Assembly (NCBI RefSeq): GCF_000495835.1
Contig: NZ_AWGC01000026.1
Location: forward strand, 1 to 64,000
DNA: 64,000 nucleotides
Direction: 5' to 3'
Source of the DNA: Asticcacaulis sp. AC402
Lineage (GTDB): Bacteria > Pseudomonadota > Alphaproteobacteria > Caulobacterales > Caulobacteraceae
A program made the position numbers and the translations under genes. The notes beneath the pieces were generated by a model, which saw only the letters and a list, made by a program, of their open reading frames with translations, was not told the DNA's origin and searched no databases. Below are positions 49,583 through 58,640 of this stretch, piece by piece (positions within the stretch are counted from its first letter, which is position 1; each line of letters starts with the position of its first letter).

Positions 49583-50584
49583 ATGCCCCTTCGAATCGCG
49601 CGCGCCATGCTGGTCATGGCCGCTCCGCTGCTTTTTGCCACGGCTGCCTGGGCTTCAACCCCTGTTGGCGATCACGGTGCGTTGAAGGTCACAGGCAACC
49701 GCATTGTCGACAGCCATGACAAGCCGGTGAAACTGAACGGCGTCAGTTTCTTTTGGTCGAATACGGGCTGGGGCCAGGAAAAATTCTACAATTCAGCCGC
49801 TGTCGCCACCTTTGCCAGGGACTGGAACGTGTCGGTGGTCCGCGCTGCCATCGGGATCGACGGTTCCGGCGGCTACAAGGAAGACCCGGTGGCCGGCCGG
49901 ACCCGCGCGGAAGCGATCGTCGACGCAGCAATCGCCAATGACGTCTATGTCATCATCGACTGGCATTCGCACCACGCCGAGACGGATCCGCAATTGGCCG
50001 TCGACTTCTTCACCGCCATGGCCAGAAAGTATGGCCACACGCCTAACGTCATCTATGAGATTTATAACGAACCGCTGCGCGAGGCGGACTGGAAAACGAC
50101 GGTCAAGCCGTATTCGCAGACCGTCATCAACGCCATCCGTGCGATCGATCCCGACAATTTGATCGTTGTCGGTTCACCGACCTGGTCCCAGGATGTTGAT
50201 ATCGCCGCCGCTGATCCGGTGACAGGCGGCAATATCACCTACACTCTGCACTTTTATGCCGGAAGTCACAAACAGGACCTGCGCGATAAGGGCGACGCGG
50301 CGCTGAAGATGGGCGCCTCGTTGTTTGTGTCCGAATGGGGCACGGTCAATGCCAATGGTGACGGCGACGCCGATGCTGCCGAAACCACCCGCTGGCAGAC
50401 CTGGATGCAAGCCAATTGCCTCAGCCAGGCCAACTGGTCGGTCAGCGACAAGAAGGAGGGCGCGTCTCTGTTCAAGCCGGGCGCGTCGGCGACCGGACCG
50501 TGGACTGACACAGACCTGACACCGTCGGGTCTTCTGGTCCGTGATATCCTGAAAAACGCCTCAACGTCCTGCAACGGCGACTAG
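49583..50584 (+). CDS. Secreted GH5 cellulase (endoglucanase)
   Basis: Exported endo-beta-1,4-glucanase of 333 aa, GH5 subfamily 2 type, with only a signal peptide (MPLRIARAMLVMAAPLLFATAAWA) and the catalytic barrel; no carbohydrate-binding module. KLNGVSFFWSN opens the barrel, WHSHHAE follows strand 3, the acid/base glutamate is in IYEIYNEPL and the nucleophile glutamate in FVSEWGTVNANGDGD. A short Gly/Asp end completes it. AGAGGA lies 6 nt before ATG 49583. Acting outside the cell, it could supply cello-oligosaccharides to the GH3 enzyme. The TAG stop is the first part of a family A repeat. Confidence 0.93.
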   Translation: MPLRIARAMLVMAAPLLFATAAWASTPVGDHGALKVTGNRIVDSHDKPVKLNGVSFFWSNTGWGQEKFYNSAAVATFARDWNVSVVRAAIGIDGSGGYKEDPVAGRTRAEAIVDAAIANDVYVIIDWHSHHAETDPQLAVDFFTAMARKYGHTPNVIYEIYNEPLREADWKTTVKPYSQTVINAIRAIDPDNLIVVGSPTWSQDVDIAAADPVTGGNITYTLHFYAGSHKQDLRDKGDAALKMGASLFVSEWGTVNANGDGDADAAETTRWQTWMQANCLSQANWSVSDKKEGASLFKPGASATGPWTDTDLTPSGLLVRDILKNASTSCNGD

Positions 50585-50921
50585 AGCGCATCCCAAAAAG
50601 TGTGACGCACCTTTTTGGATCAAGATGCGCGTAAAAACAAAAAACCAGAGCGCATCCCAAAAAGTGTGACGCACCGCTCGGGCGTTCCCGTTTTTGGATT
50701 AATACCAACCCGCGAAATTCTTGACTCATCGCGGGTTGGCAAGGCCGACTGGCCGCCCGAGCTTTTGCGAGGAGCCATGGGGGGGCGCCTAGTCCGGCGT
50801 TTGAGCTGAAAAAATGCGAATACCAAGCGTCATTCTTTATGAGGTTTGGTATAAGATGCGCGTAAAAACAAAAATTTAGAGGAGATGCGTTTTGAGTCCA
50901 TCAAAACACATCCCTGTCTAA
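50582..50921 (+). repeat. Family A' (RIME variant) tandem copies interrupted by a MITE
   Basis: First a short copy (GAGCGCATCCCAAAAAGTG to AAACAAAAAACCAGAGC), then a second copy that is split by a family B element at 50702-50850 and resumes with AGATGCGCGTAAAAAC, ending CATCCCTGTCTAA. The first TAG is the GH5 stop codon. Confidence 0.8.
50702..50850 (+). mobile_element. Family B MITE nested in a family A' repeat
   Basis: Element of 149 bp from TACCAACCCGCG to GGTTTGGTA, flanked by TAA on both sides (50699-50701 and 50851-50853). Removing it and one TAA restores GGATTAAGATGCGCG, matching GGATCAAGATGCGCG of the neighbouring uninterrupted copy. This documents a real insertion event. Confidence 0.88.
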
Positions 50922-50951
50922 ATCTGAAGAAGGCCCGCCAGAGCTCAGTCT

Positions 50952-51359
50952 TCATGACCGCTGGCATGACACGATGCCGCCAGGCACAGTCGGACGAATC
51001 GGTGGCATGGCCATCGGTAAATCATACTGCGGCGGCAGCGCGTGCTGCCGTGGCCGGACGACCGCCTTGAGCGGAAAAGGTGTCCGCTCGACCTTCGGCC
51101 GGGGCAGGGTCACCACCCTGGCGGCATAGGGCGCAACCTCGGGCTTGCCGTCATAATCAAATGCGACCGTTCCGCCGCAGAAGGCGTCATTGCAACGCGT
51201 TTCGAACTCAAGCAGATCCACGAACTGCGCGCCCAGGCGGCGGGTCTCGACCATGTCGCGCACACTCTCCGGCCAGTGCTTGCCGCAGGTCTGGCAGGTC
51301 ACGTCGATCCGGCTGCCGCGCGGCAGGTCCTTAAGTTGCGGCTGACAGATAAAGGCCAT
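50952..51359 (-). CDS. Hypothetical protein with zinc-ribbon-like cysteines
   Basis: Soluble protein of 135 aa from ATG 51359 (AGGA about 10 nt upstream); the longer frame starts in repeat-derived sequence. Two cysteine pairs, CQTC near residue 21-24 and CNDAFC near 55-60, are spaced as in small zinc ribbons, with an intervening helix (ESVRDMVETRRLGAQFVDLLEFE). The last 50 residues are Pro/Arg-rich and probably disordered. I do not recognise the family; a nucleic-acid or protein adaptor is possible. Its upstream region carries a degenerate family A' repeat. Confidence 0.72.
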   Translation of the reverse strand: MAFICQPQLKDLPRGSRIDVTCQTCGKHWPESVRDMVETRRLGAQFVDLLEFETRCNDAFCGGTVAFDYDGKPEVAPYAARVVTLPRPKVERTPFPLKAVVRPRQHALPPQYDLPMAMPPIRPTVPGGIVSCQRS

Positions 51360-51372
51360 GACAGAACATCCT

Positions 51373-51447
51373 AAAGCGCATCCCAAAACGGGTGATGTAC
51401 CGCACGCGCGGTCCCGTCTTTGTATAGTAATGCGCGCCAAACAAAAA
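51373..51447 (+). repeat. Family A' repeat, degenerate
   Basis: AAAGCGCATCCCAAAACGGG to GCGCGCCAAACAAAAAACC; the second palindrome is missing. Located just upstream of the zinc-ribbon-like gene. Confidence 0.55.
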
Positions 51448-51638
51448 ACCTATGTTCCTATTTTGTTCCAATTGTGGATAAGTGTCAACAAAAAAAGTTC
51501 TTCTGCCCAAACGATAAAAAATTCAACATTTTGCCCGACCCGGATGACGCTCCGGTTGGCAATTGACGATGTCACTTTTGCCAACCGGTCAGGCGCGAAG
51601 CCGCCAGCTGAGCGACGAACGTGGTCGCGGCCGGGGCT

Positions 51639-52193
51639 TTACCGAATGACCGCGCAGGCGACACGGGGACCGGCATTGCCGATCGGCTGGCTGATATAGT
51701 CGTCGGCCATGGCGTGGATGACGACGGCTGTGCCATCGGCGTCGAAGATGGCCGGGCGTTTGTCCCTGAGCTGGGCGGTAATCAGGTTGGAATAGACTTC
51801 GGCGGCGCCGCTGCCATCGGCGGCGACATAGACGTTGGGGAGGTCGCCGGCATCGTTATGCCCTACCGACAACAGGCCATGAATTACCGGGTTTGCGCCA
51901 TGGACGTGGCCGCCGGCCGAGGCGAATTTCTCATCGGCGCAGGCGCCTTTTTCGTGGAAGTGCAGGGCGTGCCAGCCGGGCGTCAGCCCCTTGACATCGA
52001 TCCGCAGCAGCACGCCGTCAGGTGCCGCCGTCAGGGTCAGGGTGCCGCGATCGGCGCCGTCCGGGCTCCTGAAGCTGCCGCCGTGCGTCGCCGGTGCCTG
52101 GGGGGTGGTCGTGGCGTTGGCAGGCGGCGTTGCCTGAGCTAAGGCCAGGGCCGGCGCAACGAGGAGGGCGATCACAGTGGGGAGGAGACGCAT
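51639..52193 (-). CDS. sodC: Copper/zinc superoxide dismutase
   Basis: Periplasmic Cu,Zn-SOD of 184 aa that dismutates superoxide. Signal peptide MRLLPTVIALLVAPALALA, a short Thr/Pro/Ala linker, then the beta-barrel. Copper ligands appear in HALHFHEKGACA and in the late VVIHAMADDY; the zinc loop contains GGHVHGANPVIHG and GDLPNVYV. The two cysteines (GACADE and RVACAVIR) would make the usual disulfide. The start at ATG 52193 (MRLLP) gives a clean signal peptide; the upstream frame is rejected. It probably protects the periplasm. Confidence 0.95.
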   Translation of the reverse strand: MRLLPTVIALLVAPALALAQATPPANATTTPQAPATHGGSFRSPDGADRGTLTLTAAPDGVLLRIDVKGLTPGWHALHFHEKGACADEKFASAGGHVHGANPVIHGLLSVGHNDAGDLPNVYVAADGSGAAEVYSNLITAQLRDKRPAIFDADGTAVVIHAMADDYISQPIGNAGPRVACAVIR

Positions 52194-52287
52194 GCGGGGA
52201 TCCTTGTTCCGGTTCAAAAGCATCAAACGCGAGAGATGCGCATTACCTGTCGTCTCCGCGCCATAAAAGGGCAATATGGCTTTTTTT

Positions 52288-53883
52288 TCAGAAGGCCGGT
52301 TCGAAACTTTGCGCCTGGGCCCGGTCCCATTCGCGCTTCAGCCGGGGGTCGATCTCGTTTGACAGCAGCGCGCCGGGCTCGAGGTGGGTGTAGGCAACAT
52401 CGCCACGCACCACTTCGCCGGTCGCCGCGCGGATATGCAGGTGCCACGGCTTCAGGTCCGACGGGTGCTTCAGGCCTGCGGCCCCCAGCATCTCGGCCAG
52501 GGCGCGCATAGTGTTGCGGTGGTAGGTATAGACCCGTTTGAACTTGTCCGACACGACCAGGGCCTGCGCCCGGCCGGGATCCTGGGTGGCTACGCCAGAC
52601 GGGCAGTGGTTGGTGTGGCAAGCCCGGGCCTGGACACAGCCGAGCGCGAACATGAAGGCCCGCGCCGACATGACATAGTCGGCGCCCAGGGCATGGATGC
52701 GGCAGAAGTCGAAGGCCGACACCACCTTGCCCGAGGCGCCCAGCCGGATTTCGCTGCGCAGCCCGGCGCCGACGAGCGCATTATGGACGAAGGACAGACC
52801 TTCAATCAGCGGCAGACCGACATGATTGGACAGTTCCACCGGTGCCGCGCCCGTGCCGCCTTCGCCACCATCGATAACGATAAAGTCCGGCGTCACGCCG
52901 CTTTCCAGCATCGCCTTGATCAGGGCCAGGAACTCAAAACGATGACCGACGCACAGCTTGAGGCCGACCGGCTTTCCGCCCGACAATTCGCGCAGTCTGG
53001 AAATGAACGCCATCAGTTCCAGCGGTGTCGAAAACTCCGGGTGCCGCGCGGGCGAAACACAGTCGCGGGTGCGGTCGATCAGGCGCGTGCGGGCGATTTC
53101 GGCGGTGATCTTGGCCCTGGGCAGGACGCCGCCATGGCCAGGTTTGGCGCCCTGGCTCAGCTTGATCTCGATCATCTTGACCTGGTCGGCGCCGGCCGCC
53201 CTGGCGAACAGGTCGGGATCAAAGCGCCCCTCCTTTGTCCGGCAGCCGAAATAACCCGACGCGATCTGCCAGATCAGGTCGCCGCCACCCTTGACATGGT
53301 AGCGGCTGATCGAGCCTTCACCCGTATTCTGGGCGAACCCGCCTTTGTGCGCGCCCTTGTTCAGGGCCAGGATGGCATTGCTGCTGAGCGACCCGAAGCT
53401 GGTGCCTGATATGTTCATGACCGAGGCCTGGTAGGGTTTCAAACAGGCCTTGCCGCCAATGGCGATGCGGAAATCGTGATCGGACAGTTTCAGGGGCGCC
53501 ATGGAATGCGAGATCCAGCCATAGCCTATGGCATTGACGTCGCGGATCGTGCCGAAAGGAAGTTGGTCGGGCGCATTCTTGGCGCGGCGATAGACCAGGG
53601 CGCGCTGTTCGCGCGAAAACGGCACCGGGTCTCGATCGTCTTCGATCAGATATTGCCGGATTTCCGGACGAATAGCTTCAATCCAGAAACGGAAGTGGCC
53701 GATGATGGGATAGTTGCGCAGGATCGAATGCTGGGTCTGGATCAGGTCCAGCAGACTGATGACGCAGAGTGGCGCCAGGACCACCAGGGCCCACCAGACC
53801 GCATGGTTGACAAAGAAGCCCAGGGCCACCGCCGCCAGAGACGCCAGCCAAACCATCTGCATTACGAAAAAACGCGAAATCAC
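52288..53883 (-). CDS. FMN-binding glutamate synthase family protein
   Basis: Membrane-anchored protein of 531 aa whose main domain is the FMN/iron-sulfur synthase domain of glutamate synthase (PF01645), without the amidotransferase part. Two N-terminal helices (FVMQMVWLASLAAVALGFFV and ALVVLAPLCVISLLDLI) anchor it. FMN and substrate motifs include FGSLSSNAILALNKGA, VIDGGEGGTGAAPVELSNHVG, and the 3Fe-4S cysteine cluster in GCVQARACHTNHCPSGVATQDP. Stand-alone members are widespread; their reaction is not well defined, so glutamate synthesis should not be assumed. Divergent from the DUF885 gene, 150 bp apart. Confidence 0.92.
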   Translation of the reverse strand: MISRFFVMQMVWLASLAAVALGFFVNHAVWWALVVLAPLCVISLLDLIQTQHSILRNYPIIGHFRFWIEAIRPEIRQYLIEDDRDPVPFSREQRALVYRRAKNAPDQLPFGTIRDVNAIGYGWISHSMAPLKLSDHDFRIAIGGKACLKPYQASVMNISGTSFGSLSSNAILALNKGAHKGGFAQNTGEGSISRYHVKGGGDLIWQIASGYFGCRTKEGRFDPDLFARAAGADQVKMIEIKLSQGAKPGHGGVLPRAKITAEIARTRLIDRTRDCVSPARHPEFSTPLELMAFISRLRELSGGKPVGLKLCVGHRFEFLALIKAMLESGVTPDFIVIDGGEGGTGAAPVELSNHVGLPLIEGLSFVHNALVGAGLRSEIRLGASGKVVSAFDFCRIHALGADYVMSARAFMFALGCVQARACHTNHCPSGVATQDPGRAQALVVSDKFKRVYTYHRNTMRALAEMLGAAGLKHPSDLKPWHLHIRAATGEVVRGDVAYTHLEPGALLSNEIDPRLKREWDRAQAQSFEPAF

Positions 53884-54034
53884 AATCAGCCCCTAAATGT
53901 TACGGGCTCAGGGTATGACAGATGTGCGACGGTTTGATAAAGCGGCCAAGATTACAACAATTTCATGTGCAACCGGTTGCGCCCGAGGCCTTGTTCCGCC
54001 TAGGTTTGTTTTTTTGCACATGCGCGAGATGTCC

Positions 54035-55981
54035 ATGCTGGATCGCCGTTTTCTGTTAGCCGCCCTGTCGGGTCTCGCCTTTACGGCGACCGACGCCCTG
54101 GCAGCCACTAAGAAAAAGAAGAAGGCGCCGGCCAGGAAGAAAAAAACGACCTCGAAGAAGGGCAAGAAGCCGTCGAAGAAGGCAGCTCCCAAGGCGCCGC
54201 CCCCACCGCCCGTACCCGAGGTGACCGCACCTGAGGTCAAGGCAAAGCTCGACGCCGCTTTCGACAGCATTTTGCGCGACCTGCTGGTACAGTCGCCAAT
54301 GACGGCCACCAATCTCGGTCTGGACAAGGGCGACCTCGCCTATCTCAAGTCGCGCCTGGACGATCGCAGCGCTGCCAGCCTGAACACCAATGTCACGCGT
54401 CTGCGCAAGGCGGTCCAGACCCTGGCCGCCATCGACCGCAGCCAGCTGTCGGCCATCGATCGCATCGATTACGACGCTGTCCGCTGGGATCTGGCGCTGC
54501 AACTCGAAGGCGCCCAGACCTGGACGTTCGGCGAAAACGCCACGCCGATGAATATTACCTTTTACGCGCCGACGCCCTATATCGTCAGCCAGCTCAGCGG
54601 CCTCTGGAACGTGGCGCCGGACTTCCTCGACGGCCAGCACACGATCAACACCACCGCCGATGCCGAAGCCTATATCCAGCGCCTTGATGCCCTGGCCGCC
54701 GGCCTGGACCAGGAAACCGTCCGGCTCGTCGCCGAAGCCCAGCGCGGCATCATCCCGCCGGATTTCATCCTGAAAAAGGCGGCGCTCTCAATCACCAATC
54801 TGCGCGATACGCCTGTCGATCAGTCGATTATGGTCACGTCGATCACCCGACGCACCGTAGAGAAGGGCATAGCCGGTGACTGGACCGCCCGGGCCTCGGC
54901 AAAGGTAACCGATGCCGTTCAGCCCGCCCTGACGCGTCAGATCACGGCGCTCGAAGCCCTGTTGGGCAAGGCGGCCAACAATGCCGGCGTGCGCAACCTG
55001 CCCAACGGCAGCGCCTATTATGCCTATTGCGCGCGTGTCGGCACGTCGACCGATCTGACGCCCAAGGAGATCCACACCATCGGCCTGCAGAAGGTCGCCG
55101 AACTGTCGGCCGAGATCGACAGCCGGTTCCGGGCGCTGGGGATGACTATGGGCAGCAATGCCGACCGTTACCAGGCCCTGAGCAAAGACCCGTCGCAGGT
55201 CTATCCGGACAGCGACGAAGGCCGCGCCCTGCTGCTGAGCGATCTCAATGGCAAGGTCGACGCCGTGACGGCCAAGATCCCGCAGTATTTCGGCGTCCTG
55301 GCCAGGACCAAGGCCAGCATCCGCCGCGTGCCGGTGGCCAATGAGCTAGGCCAGCCCAGCTATTACCAACCGGCGGCGCTGGATGGTTCGCGCGCCGGGG
55401 TTTACAATATCAACCTGCACAGCATGGCTGACAATCCGAAATGGAGTTTGCCGACCCTGACCTACCACGAAGCCGTGCCGGGCCACCACATGCAGATCTC
55501 CATCCAGCAGGAAGCGCCGCTGCACCAACTTCGCAAGGTCGCGAGCTATAACGCCTATGTCGAGGGCTGGGCGCTTTATTCCGAGGAACTGGCCGCTGTC
55601 GAGATGAAGATGTACGACAACGATCCCTACGGCCGGCTGGGCTATCTGCACGACGCCCTGTTCCGGGCGGTGCGGCTGGTCGTCGATACCGGCATGCATC
55701 ATCTCGGCTGGAGCCGTGAGCAGGCCATCCGTTATATGGTCGATGCGACAGGTGATTCCGAAGGTGGCGCGACCCTGGAGATCGAGCGCTACTGTGCCTG
55801 GCCGGGTCAAGCCCTGGGCTACATGGTGGGCAAGATCACCTGGTTGAAACTACGCGATTCCATGAAGAAAAAGCAGGGCGGGGCCTTCAGCTACAAGACC
55901 TTCCATGACACCGGCCTGACCGCCGGCTCATTGCCGCTGGCGGTGCTGGAAGACCTGTACAAGGCCAAGGGGCTCATCTAG
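54035..55981 (+). CDS. Exported DUF885 metallopeptidase-like protein (copy 1)
   Basis: Exported DUF885 protein of 648 aa. ATG 54035 is chosen because it gives MLDRRFLLAALSGLAF, parallel to MLNRRHLLAS of the paralogue at 56639; both look like twin-arginine signals. A striking Lys/Ala/Pro linker (about 24-60, with runs of Lys and five prolines) separates signal and domain. The putative active site is TYHEAVPGHHMQI, an HExxxGHH-type motif expected to bind zinc, with a downstream YVEGWALYSEEL that supplies another glutamate. DUF885 proteins resemble M32-like carboxypeptidases; the substrate is unknown. Confidence 0.9.
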   Translation: MLDRRFLLAALSGLAFTATDALAATKKKKKAPARKKKTTSKKGKKPSKKAAPKAPPPPPVPEVTAPEVKAKLDAAFDSILRDLLVQSPMTATNLGLDKGDLAYLKSRLDDRSAASLNTNVTRLRKAVQTLAAIDRSQLSAIDRIDYDAVRWDLALQLEGAQTWTFGENATPMNITFYAPTPYIVSQLSGLWNVAPDFLDGQHTINTTADAEAYIQRLDALAAGLDQETVRLVAEAQRGIIPPDFILKKAALSITNLRDTPVDQSIMVTSITRRTVEKGIAGDWTARASAKVTDAVQPALTRQITALEALLGKAANNAGVRNLPNGSAYYAYCARVGTSTDLTPKEIHTIGLQKVAELSAEIDSRFRALGMTMGSNADRYQALSKDPSQVYPDSDEGRALLLSDLNGKVDAVTAKIPQYFGVLARTKASIRRVPVANELGQPSYYQPAALDGSRAGVYNINLHSMADNPKWSLPTLTYHEAVPGHHMQISIQQEAPLHQLRKVASYNAYVEGWALYSEELAAVEMKMYDNDPYGRLGYLHDALFRAVRLVVDTGMHHLGWSREQAIRYMVDATGDSEGGATLEIERYCAWPGQALGYMVGKITWLKLRDSMKKKQGGAFSYKTFHDTGLTAGSLPLAVLEDLYKAKGLI

Positions 55982-55999
55982 GCTGGAAAGGGGAGGCGC

Positions 56000-56075
56000 G
56001 TCAAACTTCCCTCTCCCCTCCTGAGGGGAGAGGACGAGAGCCGAACGAAGTGAGGGCGATCGGGTGAGGGGCTTT
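56000..56075. repeat. Family E hairpin repeat, copy 1
   Basis: CCCTCTCCCCTCCTGAGGGG hairpin with GAGAGGACGAGAGCCGAACG tail and GGTGAGGGGC end. Related to 58468-58640. Confidence 0.7.
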
Positions 56076-56080
56076 TCCGT

Positions 56081-56196
56081 CAGCGCAATCCGACAAAGTG
56101 GACACCCCCGCACGGGCGCTCCCGTTTTCGGAAAAATTGCGCGTCAAAACAAACCTAGAGCGGGGTTTTGACTCCATCAAAACTCATCCCGCTCTG
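56081..56196 (+). repeat. Family A (RIME-like) repeat
   Basis: Full copy in the gap between the first DUF885 gene and the DUF4031 gene; final bases GCTCTGG have lost the CTAG end. Confidence 0.85.
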
Positions 56197-56237
56197 GCGC
56201 AACCGCGCCTGACATACCTGGCACGATCGAATTCCCC

Positions 56238-56555
56238 ATGACCGTCTTTGTCGATGATATGTACCGCTACCGCATCGGCGCGTTCCGCGGCATGCATATG
56301 TCGCATCTGATCGCCGACACCGACCCGGAACTGCACCGTTTCGCCGTGATGATCGGCATGAAGCGCGAACATTATCAGGGCGATCACTATGACGTGCCCC
56401 TGTCGATGCGTGACCGGGCCATCGCGGCCGGCGCCATTGCCATCACGTACAAGGAGGCTGGCGCCATGCGCCGGCGCAAGGTCGTCGAAGGCACCTGCGG
56501 AAGCCCCGACGAAGCCCGGGCCTGGTACAGGGCGTGGCTGCGCAGTTCCGGATAG
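56238..56555 (+). CDS. DUF4031 domain protein
   Basis: Small soluble protein of 105 aa covering the whole DUF4031 domain: opens TVFVDDMYRYRIGAFRGMHMSHLIAD, then ELHRFAVMIGMKREHYQGDHYDVPLSMRDRAIAAGA, and ends with basic MRRRKVV. Conserved aspartate and histidine residues (VDDM, HMSH, GDHYD) hint at a metal-binding or nucleotide-related activity, but no function has been established. It lies between two DUF885 paralogues, same strand, and may be co-transcribed with the second (84-bp gap). Confidence 0.9.
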   Translation: MTVFVDDMYRYRIGAFRGMHMSHLIADTDPELHRFAVMIGMKREHYQGDHYDVPLSMRDRAIAAGAIAITYKEAGAMRRRKVVEGTCGSPDEARAWYRAWLRSSG

Positions 56556-56638
56556 TTGCAAACATTACCAGAATTTAACTTTCATTCTGCCGTTACCCTG
56601 CGAAGCATGGTTACAAATCATTCACGAGGGACATCCCG

Positions 56639-58465
56639 ATGCTCAATCGCCGCCATCTTCTCGCCTCGGCTGCCGCCACGGCGGGCGCCGCCACCTTGGG
56701 TTCCGCCGCCTTAAACACCGCCGCCTGGGCCGGTGACCCGGCTGTCGCCGCCAAGCTCAATGTCGTGTTCGACGACATCTACCAGGAGCGGCTGAAGCAT
56801 TCTCCGGAATCCCTGACGTCGCTGGGCTTGGACAAGGGCGACAAGGCCGCCGCCAAGGCGCAGTTATCGGACTACAGTTTTGATGAACAAAAGGCCTCAG
56901 CCGAGCGCACCGCCCGCCACCACGCCGCCGTCGCCGCCATCCCGCGCGACCAGCTCAGCGGTATGGACCGCATCAACTACGACTCGGTGCTGTGGAGCCT
57001 GAGCCAGGCCAAGACAGGCGGTGACACGTTCAAGTTCGGTTCCTGGGGTTCGCAACCCTATATCCTCAGCCAGTTGAACGGCATCTACCAAAGTATGCCG
57101 GACTTCCTGGCCACCCAGCATTCGATTGAAACCAAGGCCGATGCTGAGGCCTTCCTGGCGCGTATCGACGCCTTCGCCGTCGCCCTCGACCAGCAGACAA
57201 GCCGGTTCAACATCGACGCCGGCCAGGGTATCATCGCGCCCGACTTCGCACTCGACAAGGCCATTACCCAGCTGGAAGCCCTGCGCGCTATCAAGGGGCC
57301 CTATAGCGGCATGACCAAGGCTCTGGCCGAAAAGGCGGCCAAGGCCGGTATTCCCGGCGCGTGGGCGGCGGAAGCCTCCAAGCGGGTTGACGGGCCGGTC
57401 GCCAAGGCGCTGGAACGCCAGATCGCCGCCATCAGGGCAGAACGTCCCAAGGCTGTCCACGATGCCGGCGTGTGGCGCCTCAAGGACGGCGACGCCTACT
57501 ACGCCCACTGTGCCAAGGGCGGCACCACCACCAACCTGACACCGGACGAGATCCACAAGATCGGCCTCGACCTGGTCGCTGAAATCACTGCCGAGGCCGA
57601 CATCAAGCTGAAGGAAATCGGCTACACCACCGGCACGGTCGGCGAACGCATGCGCGCCCTGGGCAGCGATCCGAAATATGTCTACGCCAATACCGACGAA
57701 GCCAAGGAACAGCTCCTGGGTGATCTGAACGTCCAGATACGTGCCATCGAAGCGCGGCTGCCGGAGTGGTTTGGCGTCCAGCCGAAAACCGCGGTGACTG
57801 TGCGCCGCGTGCCCAAGGAAACCGAGGCCGGCGCGCCGGGTGGCTATTATCAGCGCCCGACCCTGGATGGCTCGCGTCCCGGCGCCTACTATATCAATCT
57901 GCGCGACACGGCCGAATGGCCGACCTGGTCGCTGCCGACCCTGACCTACCACGAAGCACTCCCCGGCCACCACATGCAGATCTCCATCCAGATGGAGGCG
58001 CAAGGGTTACCGATGCTGCGCAAGACCAGCGGCTACTCGGCCTATTCCGAGGGCTGGGCACTCTACTCGGAACTGGTGGCCGCCGAGATGGGCATGTATG
58101 CCGACGATAAACCGGGCTATATCGGTTACCTGCAATCGTCGCTGTTCCGCGCCATCCGCCTGGTCGTCGATACCGGCATGCACGCCAAGCGCTGGACCCG
58201 CGAAGAGGCCATCCAGTACTTCGTCGCCACCAATGGCGACCAGGAATCGGCGGCAACGACCGAGATCGAACGCTACTGTGTGTGGCCGGGCCAGGCGCTG
58301 AGCTACATGATCGGCAAGATTCAATGGATCAAGCTGCGCGACCAGGCCAAGGCAAAAGCCGGTACCAAGTTCGATATCAAGAAGTTCCATGATACCGGCC
58401 TGACCTGCGCCGCCGTGCCCCTGGCCGTGCTGGAACAGGTCTATAAAGATGCCGGGATGATCTGA
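56639..58465 (+). CDS. Exported DUF885 metallopeptidase-like protein (copy 2)
   Basis: Paralogue of the 54035 gene, 608 aa, without the Lys-rich linker. Twin-arginine-like signal MLNRRHLLASAAATAGAA, mature start near WAGDPAVAAKLN. Active-site motif TYHEALPGHHMQISIQME and YSEGWALYSELVAAEMG match copy 1; ATTEIERYCVWPGQALSYMIGKIQW near the end is also shared with it. GAGGGA precedes the ATG by 8 nt. The two genes probably arose by tandem duplication with DUF4031 now between them. Likely a periplasmic zinc peptidase; substrate unknown. Confidence 0.92.
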   Translation: MLNRRHLLASAAATAGAATLGSAALNTAAWAGDPAVAAKLNVVFDDIYQERLKHSPESLTSLGLDKGDKAAAKAQLSDYSFDEQKASAERTARHHAAVAAIPRDQLSGMDRINYDSVLWSLSQAKTGGDTFKFGSWGSQPYILSQLNGIYQSMPDFLATQHSIETKADAEAFLARIDAFAVALDQQTSRFNIDAGQGIIAPDFALDKAITQLEALRAIKGPYSGMTKALAEKAAKAGIPGAWAAEASKRVDGPVAKALERQIAAIRAERPKAVHDAGVWRLKDGDAYYAHCAKGGTTTNLTPDEIHKIGLDLVAEITAEADIKLKEIGYTTGTVGERMRALGSDPKYVYANTDEAKEQLLGDLNVQIRAIEARLPEWFGVQPKTAVTVRRVPKETEAGAPGGYYQRPTLDGSRPGAYYINLRDTAEWPTWSLPTLTYHEALPGHHMQISIQMEAQGLPMLRKTSGYSAYSEGWALYSELVAAEMGMYADDKPGYIGYLQSSLFRAIRLVVDTGMHAKRWTREEAIQYFVATNGDQESAATTEIERYCVWPGQALSYMIGKIQWIKLRDQAKAKAGTKFDIKKFHDTGLTCAAVPLAVLEQVYKDAGMI

Positions 58466-58467
58466 TC

Positions 58468-58640
58468 TTTTGCCTCTCCCCGCTTGCGGGGAGAGGACGA
58501 AAACTGAGCGAAGCGAAAGCGATCGGCGCGGGGCGGCAAGCCTGAGGGGCTTTTCTGACAGTTCAACTCACGCGGAACTATCAGAAAGGGCCCCTCACCC
58601 TAACCTCTCCCCGTGAAGAACGGGGCGAGGGGTTTTTCGG
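58468..58640. repeat. Family E hairpin repeat, inverted pair
   Basis: Two facing copies: GCCTCTCCCCGCTTGCGGGG with GAGAGGACGAAAACTGAGCG on the left and CCCCTCACCCTAACCTCTCC with CCGTGAAGAACGGGGCGAGG on the right, between the convergent DUF885 and folB genes. The pair can form a large stem-loop. Confidence 0.7.

Noticed and set aside
50582-50921. Repeat cluster as a CRISPR array
   Set aside because: Repeats are long, palindromic, irregularly spaced and without unique uniform spacers; no cas genes nearby.
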